From Sipunculus nudus (taxonomy: Eukaryota > Annelida > Sipuncula > Golfingiida > Sipunculidae), in NCBI GenBank assembly GCA_026874595.1, contig CM049306.1, positions 54,590,019 to 54,654,018 on the forward strand: DNA of 64,000 nucleotides, read 5' to 3'. The position numbers and the translations under genes were made by a program. Shown piece after piece: positions 12,601-27,600 of the stretch (the first letter of the stretch is position 1; each line of letters begins with the position of its first letter). The notes beneath the pieces are model-generated. The model saw nothing but the letters and a program-made list of their open reading frames with translations. It did no database searches and was not told where the DNA came from.

Positions 12601-15600
12601 TACTCTAACCTTAGAATAACATGCTTTCTTAATCTCATAAATAATATATATTTTGCCAATATTGCATTATAAAGCAGCCTCATGACAAGGATGAAAACTA
12701 ATTCATATTAAGCTGTGTTTCCATGTATCCGCAAAAAAAACGTATCCGCAAAAGACGTACGTATGTTCCATAGCACACAGTCCGCAAAAACTGTTTCCAT
12801 AAGTACGTACGTTTTTCTTGCGGATAATCTTGCATGTGCCTCTTTTGAAACTGCAAGGACGACAGGCAGGAAGAAGGTCAACATGTCTCATCACACCTGG
12901 CGCCGGGGCACTGTTGGGAAATGTAGGCATTTTTGCCATCCGCAAAATGGATGAATCGCTCACTGATCCATTTCGATGCTGTCCATTTTTGCGGATACGC
13001 ATGAGGAGCACGTTAAAATGTACATATGGAAACGGTTCATCTTAAAATGAGGGATCCAATTTTTTGCGTACGAGACGTACAAGATTTACAGATGAATGGA
13101 AACACAGCTTTACTCAGATTAATATTATGATCACACACTTTCATATTGTAGTACATTGTATTATATTATATCATTTTATTTGTTAAATTATATTTTATTA
13201 TATATATATTAAGCTTATAATATGCATTACTGACATGAAGTCATGTGTCACATGATATATGCATTGAATATGTTTTGAATTTGCTGATGATTTCTTGTTC
13301 TGTATAAAAATAATTTCATCTTGTAGTGATCTTAATATGTCATGTAATGGCATGTACAGTGTATATTTTAATTGAATCTGGAGCAGACATCAGGGATCAT
13401 TTTTATGGAAAGGTGGAAGCAAGTGAATTTGTCTTTGTAAAAACATGAAAATCTAATGAGTTCATTATCCAATTTTCACATATAAGGTGCTGCATATGAA
13501 AATTTGAAATCCAGCATTTTCTTTGCCAGTCCCACATGCAGGTTTCATGCAGGGTCTGCATGTAAAAACGACAAGCAATTGAGTAAGGCTAAAGCCAGTT
13601 TTTGCCCATGTAGGATGTCCTTATGGGGTTGGAATATATAATTGTTACTTACTTAATACAAAATGGGACAAAGAGTACTTCCATTTTTAGCTCAGCTGAC
13701 TATAAGTCATCTGAGCTATAGTTGTGGTCCTTTGTCTGTCCGTCTGGCGTGCCGGCCGGCCATCTGTCGTTCAGGGCACGTTTTGAAACCCTTGGACCTA
13801 TGAATCCAAAATATTACATACAGTTAGATGTCCCAAAAATCTCCTACCATACCGAAAATTGGGTCACTAGGATCTTAAATCAAGATTCAATTGTTAACCC
13901 AAAATTAGATCTGAATTTCTCCAAGTTTTTCAGTTATTAGCAAAAATAAAAATTAATACCTTAAATTTTGTCCAACTTTGGCTACGGCATGTTTTTTCCC
14001 TGTAAGCACTGATGATTTAATTTTCACAGCATATATACATGAGGATTTAATCTTTTGAAATTGGAAATTTCAAAGCAATAGATTGAAAAGAGAAGCTTTT
14101 ATTCAAGTTTTTATTCACCATGTCAAGTGTTGTTTACATCAGGCCCACCTAGTAGTACAGCCTTCACTTGTATTATGTAACCCTCTCCAGGCAGCTTACC
14201 TTGGTTCAGCCTGGCCATTACTAGCAGGCTTCCCCTCTGCTCTGCACTCCCCCCCCCCCCCCCCAGCTGGTGCATAAACTAGATGAATGTTATAATTTTC
14301 TGTATTTGATTCATTCTTATTCTAGGCTGTGCTACATTTTAGATGTTGCATTGTACCACCAGGGTTACAATGATTAAAGTGCACATTTAATTGTGTCCAC
14401 AAAGTGGTGTATTGCTATATGAAAGTGTGAATGTTCATCAGATAAGTAATTCTTTACAACAGAAGAGTAAAAACTTCACCAGGTGTGAAATTGACTATTA
14501 ATTCCAGTCAAAATTATAGCTGAGAGAGTAATAAGCACAATGCTGTTGTTTGTCCCTCATTCACCTAACAGTGTGTATATTTTATTTGAAAAGATGGTTT
14601 TATTTTATCAGATTTACTGAATCTTTTATTTTTGTGAATAAAATTAAGCATTCACTGAAAACTCAAATATACAAAACACTTTAATAGTGATTCAAGGAAT
14701 AATCTTGATGATGCCATGTTGTGGCAGTATTTTCTTTTAAACTCAGTTTAAACATTTGTGATTTCAATATAATAAAATATATGTTTATGCATAATATGAC
14801 CTGATATGAGCTACACTCTGGATAAATAATGATTGCAACATAGAATATTGATATTTTAACTTATATTTTCAGATTTTTATATTACAAATATATAAAACTT
14901 GTAAATAAAAAAAATGAATCTGATAAAAACTGTTAATGGAAAAAGTGGATATGCTAAAATATAGGCTTCAATATAAATTTAAATGCATTATACCCTTGAA
15001 AGTGAAATAAAGGTGTTAGTCCTTTCTGTCCACTTGCCTGTCCATCTGTAAATTTTTCATATGCATCACAGTATCTCATAACTTATACTGTTTTTCTTCA
15101 TGACAATCTTGTCAGAGTATTAGTTTTGCAATCATATATTTAGAACTTTACTACAACCAAGTAGGAGGGCCCCTTTCCTCTAAGCTTCTCATATGCTTGT
15201 ATATATGAAAAACCTTACAATAGAATATTTTGCATATATTGCATTTGCAAAAATTTCAAAGTTTAGCTGAGCGCAGTGACCCATGGGTCCCTTGTTAAAC
15301 GATGGATCAGTTTGTACAGAAGGTTTAATATATCAAGTGCAATATTTGACACTTACCTTTCAATGTCACATCAAGATTTTTGTCTAAGCTGGTACCTATA
15401 CACATATATTATGTATTACATATCTAAAATGTAGATAGACATTTTTGTGTTTTTTTTTTAATTAATGTGGTGCTATAAATATGATCACTGGACTCTACAG
15501 ACATTCACTAGAATAAAAAAAATTGCATTGAATAAATACATAATGGGAATGAATTATGTACATATCATCATATGCAAGCTGCCGATTGGTCAGCTGAACT

Positions 15601-18600
15601 CGTTTTATTAATCATGAATTAGGTTACCTCTGTTCGCTATAGCCGTATTTTACTGGTACTTTTTTTGAGGAGTAAAATTATGCTCCGCCCACCTCCACAG
15701 TTGCCAAGAAGTGGTACATATAAATGGACAAGTCTATTGAAGTCCAGTGAAAAAGGTCTGCTGGTGACCACAAATGAAGCTGCAAATGGTGAAGCAACTG
15801 TTTAATTTTATGTTATATTAAGTATGTTGAACTCAACAATAAGCCAGTCACTAAAAAGCAATTTAAGAGTCCATTCTTATATGTTACCATAAATGTAAAC
15901 TTGCTTATCTGGAAGACACAAAAGAACTGAGTACATGACCAATTCCAGTTACTGTTTACTACATGTAGAGTTTATCTCAGGAGTTTGTGCTACATGGGCG
16001 AAGGGTTCCTGTAACACAAACCACCAGCTGAATATAAAATGTGTAGATTGGGCAGAATGTGTTACACAAAATCAACCTAATCGAATATGCCATATGAAAC
16101 AAGGCTTATTGCTATTATGGTTGGTGGCAAACCTGACATAACATCTTGTGAATCTTTACTTAGCAACTATGTAGAAGGGGTGATATATTTCTGTGTTTTG
16201 TATTTCTCATTAGTTCAACAGGATGTGTATGATGACTGTGACCTTCCTGATGATCAGCCACCAGTACCAGGTACACAGAGTTTTATTTTGGTGTCACCGT
16301 CTCTGCACACTAACAATGGACACTGTCTGTGCACACTAACTAGGATTGCAAGGGCACTCAGTGCTTTTGTCATCATCTTTCAGTCTCCTGTCCTAACATC
16401 TTTTCCTCTGTTAGTCTCATCTTTTCTTGATAGCTGAAACCCTTCTGCATGTATGTATTTATCTCCAAGAAGATCAGTGGTGTCTATTAGTAGGGTTGGG
16501 AGAATATTAGTTTTTTGGATCATGATAATGATATAAACATATTTATCCCGATATATTGTGATAGCATCAGAACAGTATCTGGCATGGGAACTCCAGCACT
16601 TGTCATCATATATCAGTTGTCAGTACTTTCTGCCATATTTCTTGGACCAGGTATAGGCTTGAAAATTTCCAGAATTTTTGGAGAACACAATGACCCTCAT
16701 TTTGAACATATGCTAACCTTATATTTTGATATTATAATGACTACTTCTGTGTAGAATTGCATGCAGTTCTGTAAAGTAAACATTATGATTGAAAGTAAAT
16801 GATTTTCTGAACAAAAAAGTCACTGGTGATATCATTATGGGTAGTTATTCTAACTGGGCATGTTAGTCTACCAAGACTGTGTTAAAAAGCTTCTATCATG
16901 GTAAAAGGGAGGTCAATAATACAGTTATCACAGCTGTCAAATAATCCCGGATTTTGGTTATCATCCTAGCCCATTGCATGAGTAGAAAACTAAAATATGT
17001 TTCCATCAAGTATATCCAAATCTATACCATTACAGAGGCACTAAATCTTTGTCTGTGAACTCCTCCATTTTCTTGCTTTGAAGTTTCAGTGCCATTTTTT
17101 GGCCTTAAGCCTTTTGGTATATTGCAAGATATGTCCAAAAGGGGTTGTGTCCCGTATGTGTAGCCTGTTTTAGAAGGAATTTCATGCATAGGGGGTATAA
17201 AATCAAGAGAAAACTCAAGTTAAACTTTAAAAAGGTTTAATCCATGAGAAGGCACATACTGCATGTATGGTTATAATGGATATATCGGTGGTTAGTTTTG
17301 GAGATAAATATGTATATATGCTCACATGGGTTTTAGCTTGATTAACACAGCATGGAAGCACAAAGCTACTCTTTCCTCATATATTAACAAAAACAGCAGG
17401 TCAGTATGTTGTTTGTGCAATGTTGTTACTGTACAATGTCTGAACAGCTCTTGAAACTTATTTTCTGTTAACTTTTGTACTCAGTACAAGCTCTCAGTAC
17501 TCTTTGCTCTCTGTTAAGGTATATATTGAGCTGCTCTCAGTACTCTTTGCTCTCTGTTAAGGTATATGCATTGAGCAGTTCTCAGTATTCTCTATCTTTG
17601 TTTTTTGTACATGGTCTGAACAACTAGCAGTATACTCTGCTCTCTGTTTATGTGTAATTCTGAGCAGCTCTCAGTACTCTTTGTTTTTTGTTAATGTAAA
17701 TGGTCTGAGCAGTTCTCAGTACTCTTTGCTCTTTGTTAATGTAAATGGTCTGAGCAGTTCTCAGTATTCTCTATCTTTGTTTATGTACATGGTCTGAACA
17801 ACTAGCAGTATACTCTGCTCTCTGTTTATGTGTAATTCTGAGCAGTTCTCAGTACTCTTTGCTCTTTGTTAATGTAAATGGTCTGAGCAGTTCTCAGTAT
17901 TCTCTATCTTTGTTTATGTACATGGTCTGAACAACTAGCAGTATACTCTGCTCTCTGTTTATGTGTAATTCTGAGCAGCTCTCAGTACTCTTTGCTCTTT
18001 GTTAATGTAAATGGTCTGAGCAGTTCTCAGTATTCTCTACCTTTGTTTATGTACATGGTCTGAACAACAAGCAATATACTCTGCTCTCTGTTTATGTGTA
18101 ATTCTGAGCAGCTCTCAGTACTATTTGCTCTTTGTTAATGTAAATGGTCTGAGCAGTTCTCAGTATTCTCTATCTTTGTTTATGTACATGGTCTGAACAA
18201 CTAGCAGTATACTCTGCTCTCTGCTTATGTCTAATTCTGAACAGCTCTCAGTACTCTTTGTTTTTTGTTTATGTACATGGTCTGAGCAATTCTCAGTACT
18301 CTTTGCTCTTTGTGATGGACATGGTTTGAGCATTTCTCAGTACTCTTTGCTCTTTGTGATGGACATGGTCTGAGCAGCTCTCAGTACTCTTTGCTCTTTG
18401 AGATGGACATGGTCTGAGCAGCTCTGTTTTCTTTGTTTTTTTGTTAATGTAAATGGTTTGAGCAGTTCTCAGTACTCTTTGCTCTTTGTGATGGACATGA
18501 TTTGAGCAGCTGTCAGTACTCTTTGTTTTTTGTGATGGACATGGTCTGAGCAGCTCTCAGTACTCTTTGTTTTTTGTTAATGTAAATGGTTTGAGCAGCT

Positions 18601-21600
18601 CTCAGTACTCTTTGCTCTTTGTGATAGACATGGTCTGAGCAGCTCTCAGTACTCTTTGCTCTTTGTTAATGTAAATGGTCTGAGCAGTTCTCAGTATTCT
18701 CTATCTTTGTTTATGTACATGGTCTGAACAACTAGCAGTATACTCTGCTCTCTGTTTATGTGTAATTCTGAGCAGCTCTCAGTACTCTTTGCTCTTTGTT
18801 AATGTAAATGGTCTGAGCAGTTCTCAGTATTCTCTATCTTTGTATATGTACATGGTCTGAACAACAAGCAGTATACTCTGCTCTCTGTTTATGTGTAATT
18901 CTGAGCAGCTCTCAGTACTCTTTGTTTTTTGTTAATGTAAATGGTCTGAGCAGTTCTCAGTACTCTTTGCTCTTTGTTAATGTAAATGGTCTGAGCAGTT
19001 CTCAGTATTCTCTATCTTTGTTTATGTACATGGTCTGAACAACTAGCAGTATACACTGCTCTCTGTTTATGTGTAATTCTGAGCAGTTCTCAGTACTCTT
19101 TGCTCTTTGTTAATGTAAATGGTCTGAGCAGTTCTCAGTATTCTCTATCTTTGTTTATGTACATGGTCTGAACAACTAGCAGTATACTCTGCTCTCTGTT
19201 TATGTGTAATTCTGAGCAGCTCTCAGTACTCTTTGCTCTTTGTTAATGTAAATGGTCTGAGCAGTTCTCAGTATTCTCTATCTTTGTTTATGTACATGGT
19301 CTGAACAACTAGCAGTATACTCTGCTCTCTGTTTATGTGTAATTCTGAGCAGCTCTCAGTACTCTTTGCTCTTTGTTAATGTAAATGGTCTGAGCAGTTC
19401 TCAGTATTCTCTATCTTTGTTTATGTACATGGTCTGAACAACTAGCAGTATACTCTGATCTCTGTTTATGTGTAATTCTGAGCAGCTCTCAGTACTCTTT
19501 GTTTTTTGTTAATGTAAATGGTCTGATCAGTTCTCAGTACTCTTTGCTCTTTGTTAATGTAAATGGTCTGAGCAGTTCGAGTATTCTCTATCTTTGTTTA
19601 TGTACATGGTCTGAACAACTAGCAGTATACTCTGCTCTCTGTTTATGTGTAATTTTGAGCAGCTCTCAGTACTCTTTGCTCTTTGTTAATGTAAATCGTC
19701 TGAGCAGCTCTCAGTACTATTTGCTCTTTGTGATGGACATGGTTTGAGCAGCTTTCAGTACTCTTTGCTCTTTGTGATGGACATGGTCTGAGTAGCTCTC
19801 AGTTCTCTTTGCCCTTTGTGATGGACATGGTTTGAGCAGCTCTCAGTACTCTTTGCTCTTTGCGATGGTCATGGTTTGAGCAGCTATCAGTACTCTTTGC
19901 TCTCTGTGTTATTAACATGGTCTGAGCAGCTTTCAGTATACTCTGCTCTTTATTTATTTACATGGTCTGAGCATCTGTCAGTACTCTCTGCTGTCTGTTA
20001 ATGTATATGTTTAGAGCATCTCTCAAAACTCTTTGCTCTCTGTTAATGGATATTGTCTGAGCAGCTGTCAGTACTCTTTCCTTTGTGTTATTGTATATGG
20101 CCTGAGCAGCTCACAGTGCATGATGTTTGCTCTCTCAGTACTCTCTGCTCTCTGTGAATGTAAATGCTCTGAGCAGCTGTTAGTACTCTTTCCTCTGTGT
20201 TAATGTACATGGTCTGATAAGAGCAGCTCTAAGTACTCTCTGCTCTCTGTTAATGTAAATTCTCTGAGCAGCTGTCAGCACTCTTTCCTCTGTGTTAATG
20301 TACATGGGATGAGCAGAGCAGCTCTCACTACTCTTTCTCTCTGTTAATGGATATTGTCTGAGTAGTTCTCAGTTCTCTTTGCTCTTAGTTAATGTATATG
20401 GTCTGAGCAGCTCTCAGTACTCTTTGCTCTTTGTTAATGTAAATGGTCTGAGCAGTTCTCAGTATTCTCTATCTTTGTTTATGTACATGGTCTGAACAAC
20501 TAGCAGTATACTCTGCTCTCTGTTTATGTATAATTCTGAGCAGCTCTCAGTACTCTTTGTTTTTTGTTTATGTACATGGTCTGAGCTGCTCTCAGTACTC
20601 TTTGCTCTTTGTGATGGACATGGTCTGAGCAGCTCCCAGTACGCTTTGCTCTTTGAGATGGACATGGTCTGAGCAGCTCTCAGTACTCTTTGCTCTTTGT
20701 GATGGACATGGTTTGAGCACCTATCAGTACTCTTTGCTCTCTGTGTTATTAACATGGCCTGAGCAGCTTTCAGTATACTCTGCTCTTTATTTATTTACAT
20801 GGTCTGAGCAGCTGTCAGTACTCTCTGCTGTCTGTTAATGTATATGTTTTGAGCATCTCTCAATACTCTTTGCTCTCTGTTAATGGATACTGTCTGAGCA
20901 GCTGTCAGTACTCTTTCCTCTGTGTTAATGTATATGGTCTTAGCAGCTCACAGTGCATGATGTTTGTTCTCTCAGTACTCTCTGCTCTCTGTTAATGTAA
21001 ATGCTCTGAGCAGCTGTCAGTACTCTTTCCTCTATTAATGTACATGGTCTGATCAGAGCAGCTATCAATTCTTTTTACTCTCTGTTAATGGATATTGTAT
21101 AAGTAGTTCTCAGTACTCTCTGCTCTTAGTTAATGTATATGGTCTGAGCAGCTCTCAGTACTCTCTGCTCTTTTATTGAAGACTTCCTCTTTCCTCACAC
21201 AATTAACCCATTGTCAATGCACTTACTCAGTATAAATATAGCATGGACCTCATTATTTTCATCACTAATATCTCTGACATTACTGCATGGTTGATAACCT
21301 GTACTGTAAAACCACCTCTGTTTCTGGCTGGTAATATTGACCGTGCAATCTACCACTGCATGTGCATATGGTATGCTGTTTGCAAAGAAATATCTTAATT
21401 TTGATCCACTGACTGATCTATTTCTACTCAAACAGTAACACCTTGAACTTTTAACCTTTTTAATCTGTTTTTTTAAATTGAATGTTATTTCTGTGAATTA
21501 TATAATCCATCTTCCAGTGATATCTTTTGATTTTAAAATCATTTTACAATCATTAAATTTGTTTAAAAATCTAAGTGAGAGTGGAAGAAATGCAGCATTG

Positions 21601-24600
21601 AAAGTTATCTTTATTTAAAGCTAAAAGATTAAAAAAACTCAAAGATAAAGTTCAATAAAAACCAAACAGTTATTTTTATTAAAAGTTAATTTTAAATATG
21701 TTTAATTAATATACTGGATATTTCAGGCAACAGATAACTGTATTTACAAATAGGATCAATGTTCTTTGGCTGTATTTTCTATGACAAGTATATCCAAACC
21801 TTGGTACCAACATCAGTTGGATTGACTAGATCACCGTGACCTATATAGGTTGCCAGGTATAACTATAACATGTACAAAGTAACTGGAATATAATAGGAAT
21901 GTGATATTGAAAGGAAAATAACATATCAAAGATGCCCAGAAGATATGAAGGAAAACTGGTCTTGTTATTATTGCAGTGTTTGTTCTCATATATCTCTGCT
22001 GTGTTACTTTATATAATATGTATTTGATTTCAGGTTATATTATGCGGCGATTTCTTTCATTGATAAAGAGGCAGAATGGTTATTTTACAGATTGGTTTAT
22101 CTCCCCATTGCTTATATAATTTAAAGAACATGAATATATTCTAAATCCAGTGGCGTCAATTTTAATTCCAGGGTGGGGGGGATGACTTTGTATATTTAAA
22201 TACACACACCCACACATATACCTTTTTCAGCATCTCTGAGTGACATATTCAACTATATATATATATATAAATGTATATACCTAATCATATTTCAAATAAT
22301 TATTAAAGCGTAATAGAAAATAAGTTATTTTGTAATTCAAAGCAAGGTTTAGATATAACATTTTTTAGTAAATGGATCCAAAGTCTTGAATTCTATTTTT
22401 TAATATATTTCATTTGCAATATTATAATATTATTCTCTGAAAAGTGGGGGGGGGGGATGATTACATTGGCCAACCCCCCTTGCCAAAAAGTGGGGGGTAT
22501 ATATACCCCCCATCCCCCCTATATTGACGCCCCTGTCTAAATCACCAATTGTTAAAACTTATCATTATTTATCGGCTGTGTTTCATTAACTAGCAATTGC
22601 ACATTCATAACCCACAATGGAATATTAGTTGATATAAAAGCATATTTTTACCCAAATATATTAGGGGTATGTAACAATGATTTTTCAGGCTGACTTCAAG
22701 AACCACAAGAGCTAGGCATTAGCCACTTGTAACCATTAAACGACACTACCAGGAAATACATATGTACAGTGTAATGGGGTCCAGGATTTAGATCATTGTG
22801 TTCCTACATTACATTAAAGTGACTCCGGCAGAATAGTAATGCAAACCTTGTACACAGATTTTCTTACAAGCATTCTTCAAGTTGACCTATCTTATAATTT
22901 GAGATACATTGTGGAGGTCTACTCTCATTGAATGTTGTCTCATTAAGTCTGTGATGGAGTTAATGTTTTCTCCATTGTTTACTTGATGCTCTGTTTGTCG
23001 GTTCATTTGTCTTTTAGTAAAATTTAGATACTTCATGATGTGTTTGGACATGACTAAAGTAAAAGTTTGTGATAAGGTATACTTAATTTTGTAATGTTGT
23101 CTACTTCCCTGAAGTAGGTTTTAATATCATAAGTGCTTATGTACTGGTTTGATTGATGAGATTTCTGCAATACTTGGTCAGATGCTCAGTTTCTTTTGAT
23201 GAGAGGAAGAACATGATAAGTATTCATGTTGATTAGAACTTCTTATATATATATATATATATATATAGTGCTGCAAGTTCAATAAGCTCAAGGGTGGATA
23301 AAGTGCCCAAGGGGGAAGTCTCCCTTCACATGGTATGGAAACTTTGAAAAAAAAAAGCATGAAATATGTCTATTCATTGTAGTACTTTGACCCATTTCCC
23401 ACTTTTCATATGCTGCACCACACAAAAAAAATTACAAGTACATGTATTGAATTTACACAATACTTCATGCTGAAACTGATAAAGTCTTTTCATAGCTTAA
23501 TAAAACTGCATAACTGTGTCTTTAATTTTACTTAAAACCATAGGTGTGTATGGTATGATACATGAAACATATATACTGAGAGCCAAAGGATATACTATTT
23601 TCAAAATTTCATGAAGTTTAATTTAATAAGTCAATATTAACATGAACAATTTACAGAGCACTGACTGGATTTCAAGCATATATAATTATACATTGAGCAA
23701 TACACAATATTTTTAAATTGTCAAGCTACCTTGACCACCACCCCCTACCCCCCACCAACACCTACACCAAAACATATGAAATATATATATTATATATGCT
23801 AACATATGGCAGGTTAATTATTGGAGAATATCTGGAAGAGTATTATTTTCCCCACACAACAAAGTTGCAGGAGGGGATATAGTAACACCTGTGTTTGTGC
23901 GTCCATCTGTCTGTCCATCTGGAATTTGTTATGGATCAATTTCAAGCCAAACCATTTGACCAAAATCTTTCATCTTGCACATATGGCTCCCCCAACCATT
24001 GATGAATAACCCTATCGATTTTAAGGTCATGGGGTAAAAGGTCAAGGCCACAGGACCCACTTTTTAGCGAACCTGTGACCTTATGTGATGGTGCGGCGGC
24101 GGCCGTCGTGTGTCGTGCGTCGTCTGTACGTTAACCGTAGCTATCTCAAAAATGGCAGAAGTTTGCATCACAATATTTTTTGCAAATAATCAGTCATCTT
24201 AAAAACTCCAATATTTGTCCAATAATGTCCATTATTTCACAGAAATGATCCCTGGAACAATCTTTCTCAAGTTTGTTTGAATGGTTCCAGTTCAGAGATT
24301 TTTGGCCGAGTTACAGGGTTGAACTTAGTCATCTGTCCAAAAAAGCACAGTAAAATTAAAATCTCAGAAACCATAGAGCTTTAACCACCAAATTTTATAC
24401 CAGTGTTTGTCACATATGTCATATCTGAAATCGAGGTATTGGTGGCGCGACCTACATTGATGTGTTTTTTACAAGTGAAAATGTAATTTTAACTCTTCTA
24501 GCTTATACACTGATTTATGATGAAATTGTTAAGCTGATTGGTTTAAACTTTACAAGAATTATTCTATGGTAGGGTTCTGCTAGTTTTATAAGAATAGATT

Positions 24601-27600
24601 GGGTAAATACAGCTTTAAAAAAGCATTGTAGCCAATTGAAAAAAGGCTTTCTGTGTTTGAAAACAGATTTGACAACATGCTGAGTTTTAGCAGCCAAGTC
24701 AAGAGGTCACTCAGTACAAACAGGTGGGGTCCAGACATCACCATGGCAACTGACCTGGCTCTGGCGGGTGTCTAGACAATGTCTAAAGGCAGAATTCCAA
24801 GATTATTGGAACCATATCTTTCAACTGTTTGAAAAAACTTGGTTTGCATTTTAAGCTAATCAGGTCACATGTGATCTGCTGCGCCCTCATTTTGGTTGAC
24901 CTCTGACCTTTCTCACTGCCCAGCGTCCATTTGTGCCTCTGTTTCCACACATTAAATCACATATCTCGGGAACCGTTCGACCAATCAGGCTAAAAATTTT
25001 GCTCAAATGTAGCCCTTTGATAGCTTTATAACATACACTAAAACTTGTGGTGCCACCTGCAACCATTTTTGCACAGCGTCTATCTGTTCATCTGCCTTGG
25101 GATAAAATCACTTATATCTCAGCAGTGGTTTGACTTTTCCACCTGAAATTTTGTGGGTTTATACATCCTGGACAGCTTTCTTGACTTTATGACAGATGGC
25201 ACCCCATACATTCACATATACTCTTCAGACATCCAAGCTCATATCTGGGGAACAGTTTGACTGATTGAGCCAAAATTGTGCATGTGTATAGATCTCACAT
25301 AGCTCTTTATCACAGGCAAAACTTGTGGCGCCACCTGTTACCATTTATGCACAGCGTCCATCTCTTCATCTGCCTTGGGATAAAATCACTCATATCTCAG
25401 CAGTGGTTTGATTTTTCCACCAGAACTTTTGCAGGTTTATACATCCTGGACAGCTCTCTTGATTTTATGACAGGTGGTGCCACCTACATTCAGGTTTACT
25501 CTGCAGACATCCAAGCTCATATCTCTGGAACCGTTTGACTGATTGGACCAAAATTTTGCATATGTATAGATCTCACATAGCTGTTCATATTAGGCAAAAC
25601 TGGGGGTGCCACCTGCAACCATTTATGCACAGCGTCCATCTGTTCATCTGCTTTGGGATAAAATCACTCATATCTCAGCAGTGGTTTGACTTTTCCACCT
25701 GAACTTTTGCAGGTTTATACATCCTGGACAGCTCTCCTGATTTTATGACAGGTGGCACAACCTACATTCATGTTTACTCTGCAGACATCCATGCTAATAT
25801 GCAACACACTCACTCTATTCCCCTTGCCACTTAATCCATGCCTCACTTCACCATCTCACTCTGATTTCTGCGGATACAAATAGCCGCTTGTTGACTACCC
25901 ATATTCTAGTTTTAAAATGTCCTAGTCTGAAACTTGCAGGTCCAAAACGTCCATTTTGCTGAAATAGGTAGATATGCAGGACTTAAGAGGATCAATATTA
26001 AATTTTAAAAATAAACCTCCATTCATACTCCCAAATTTTGCACAGGTTTGCATTAGGCCTGTAGGCCTCAATTGTTGAAAAAACTTATGGAACAATTTTA
26101 AGCCAAAATGTTTCACCAAAACCTTTCTTCTTGCACATAAGGCTCATGCCCCCACAGGTGAACAACTCTTTTATGAGGTCATGGGGTCAAAGGTCAAGGC
26201 CAATGAACCCACTTCTTGAAAAAGCTTGTTGACCCATTTAAGGCTAAACTGATTGACCAAAACCTTTCACCTTGCTCATTTTTTAGGCTCAACCACCCAT
26301 GGATGAAGAACCCTATTTAGTTTGAGTTCACAGGGTCAAAGGTCAAGCCCACAGAGATGCCCTCCTCATTTTCACATTGTGTAATATACCCAGTCTAATT
26401 ATGCCCTGTGCAAGGGGATGCTCTGTGGTGCCCTTGTGACAAAGAGAAAGCACATAAATTACTTAATTGTTACATGATGAAGGTTAGTGATTATACTACA
26501 TGTCAGAACAATTAAACACTTTCTCATTAAAACCATTTATTTTATTTGCTTACATGCACCTCTCAGTAATGTTTGTCACGAGCAAATGTTAATTTAAGGC
26601 CAGTAATGGATTTTCAAGCAAATTTTTCATGCATTTATGCATATGCTTTGAATTTTTTTAGGTTTAGTCATATGTGATTTTAAGTTAGCAAATGCTGGAA
26701 GGAACTTAAAAGTTTAATCTTTTGTGCAGGGGTGATAAGGGCAGGCAATCATAGTGTTATGTGGTAAGAGGTGTTAATATTTATTATATGTAATTACTGA
26801 TTTTAACGCAATATTTTGGTACACATGAGATAAGTTACTAGTTCAGCAGATGGAAAGACAGATAGAGCAACATTAAGTAGGGTTTAATGCATATACAAAT
26901 CATACCTCAGTGCTTGATAAATTCACTGAACAGATAAAAAATTGCATCCCAATTCATTCCAGGAAGCAGGCATTCATGATGTAGATAAATCAGCATTATT
27001 TTATATTTACATTATCCATAAACAACATCTACGTGTGTTCATGTCACAGAATTAATGTGTGACTAATCAGTAGCATGGTTATAAACTTTGGACAGTTTGG
27101 CCAGAGCATTTTTTTTATGAGTCATTCTGTAAAGGATGCATGTTGGGTTAGGAGTTTTATTTCATCACTTGTGCATAGAAGTAACAGTCTGGTGTATTAC
27201 TTCAGAGATACTGGTATTACAGGACAAAACAAGTGGACCTAATAGCTTGCTGAGGTAATGTCCATGGAAAGCTGACTTTTCCAGCCATTAAATATGGATA
27301 TAAAAGGATACGTACAGTAGTGCATCATTTATCTGAAAAGCTTGAGGGACAGGGTTTTTGTTCAGATAAACAATTGTTCAGATAAAAATTTCAGTACAAT
27401 TCATCATAATTGCCAACTAGCCGCTGAGCACTTGATTTTACCAGAGATTGACAGACATGAATTAATTAAGCTTTTTTTTCAAGATAAACCTTTGCAACAG
27501 CATGTTTTCCATCAGTTTAATCAATTTATGATATAAAATGCATTGAAATTATTGCTGTTTGGCCCTGGAAATCATAGATCAATTCATTGTTGAATATTTT

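Noticed and set aside
12703-13045. Overlapping frames of 75-102 codons on both strands
   Set aside because: They lie wholly within the Harbinger-like MITE.
17480-21172. Open frames inside the 45-bp minisatellite, both strands
   Set aside because: They are periodic translations of the tandem repeat with no splice context or domain.
22035-22079. Phase 1-1 exon candidate after TTTGATTTCAG (reads GYIMRRFLSLIKRQN)
   Set aside because: The donor is poor (AATG|GTTATT) and the peptide does not resemble the adaptor.
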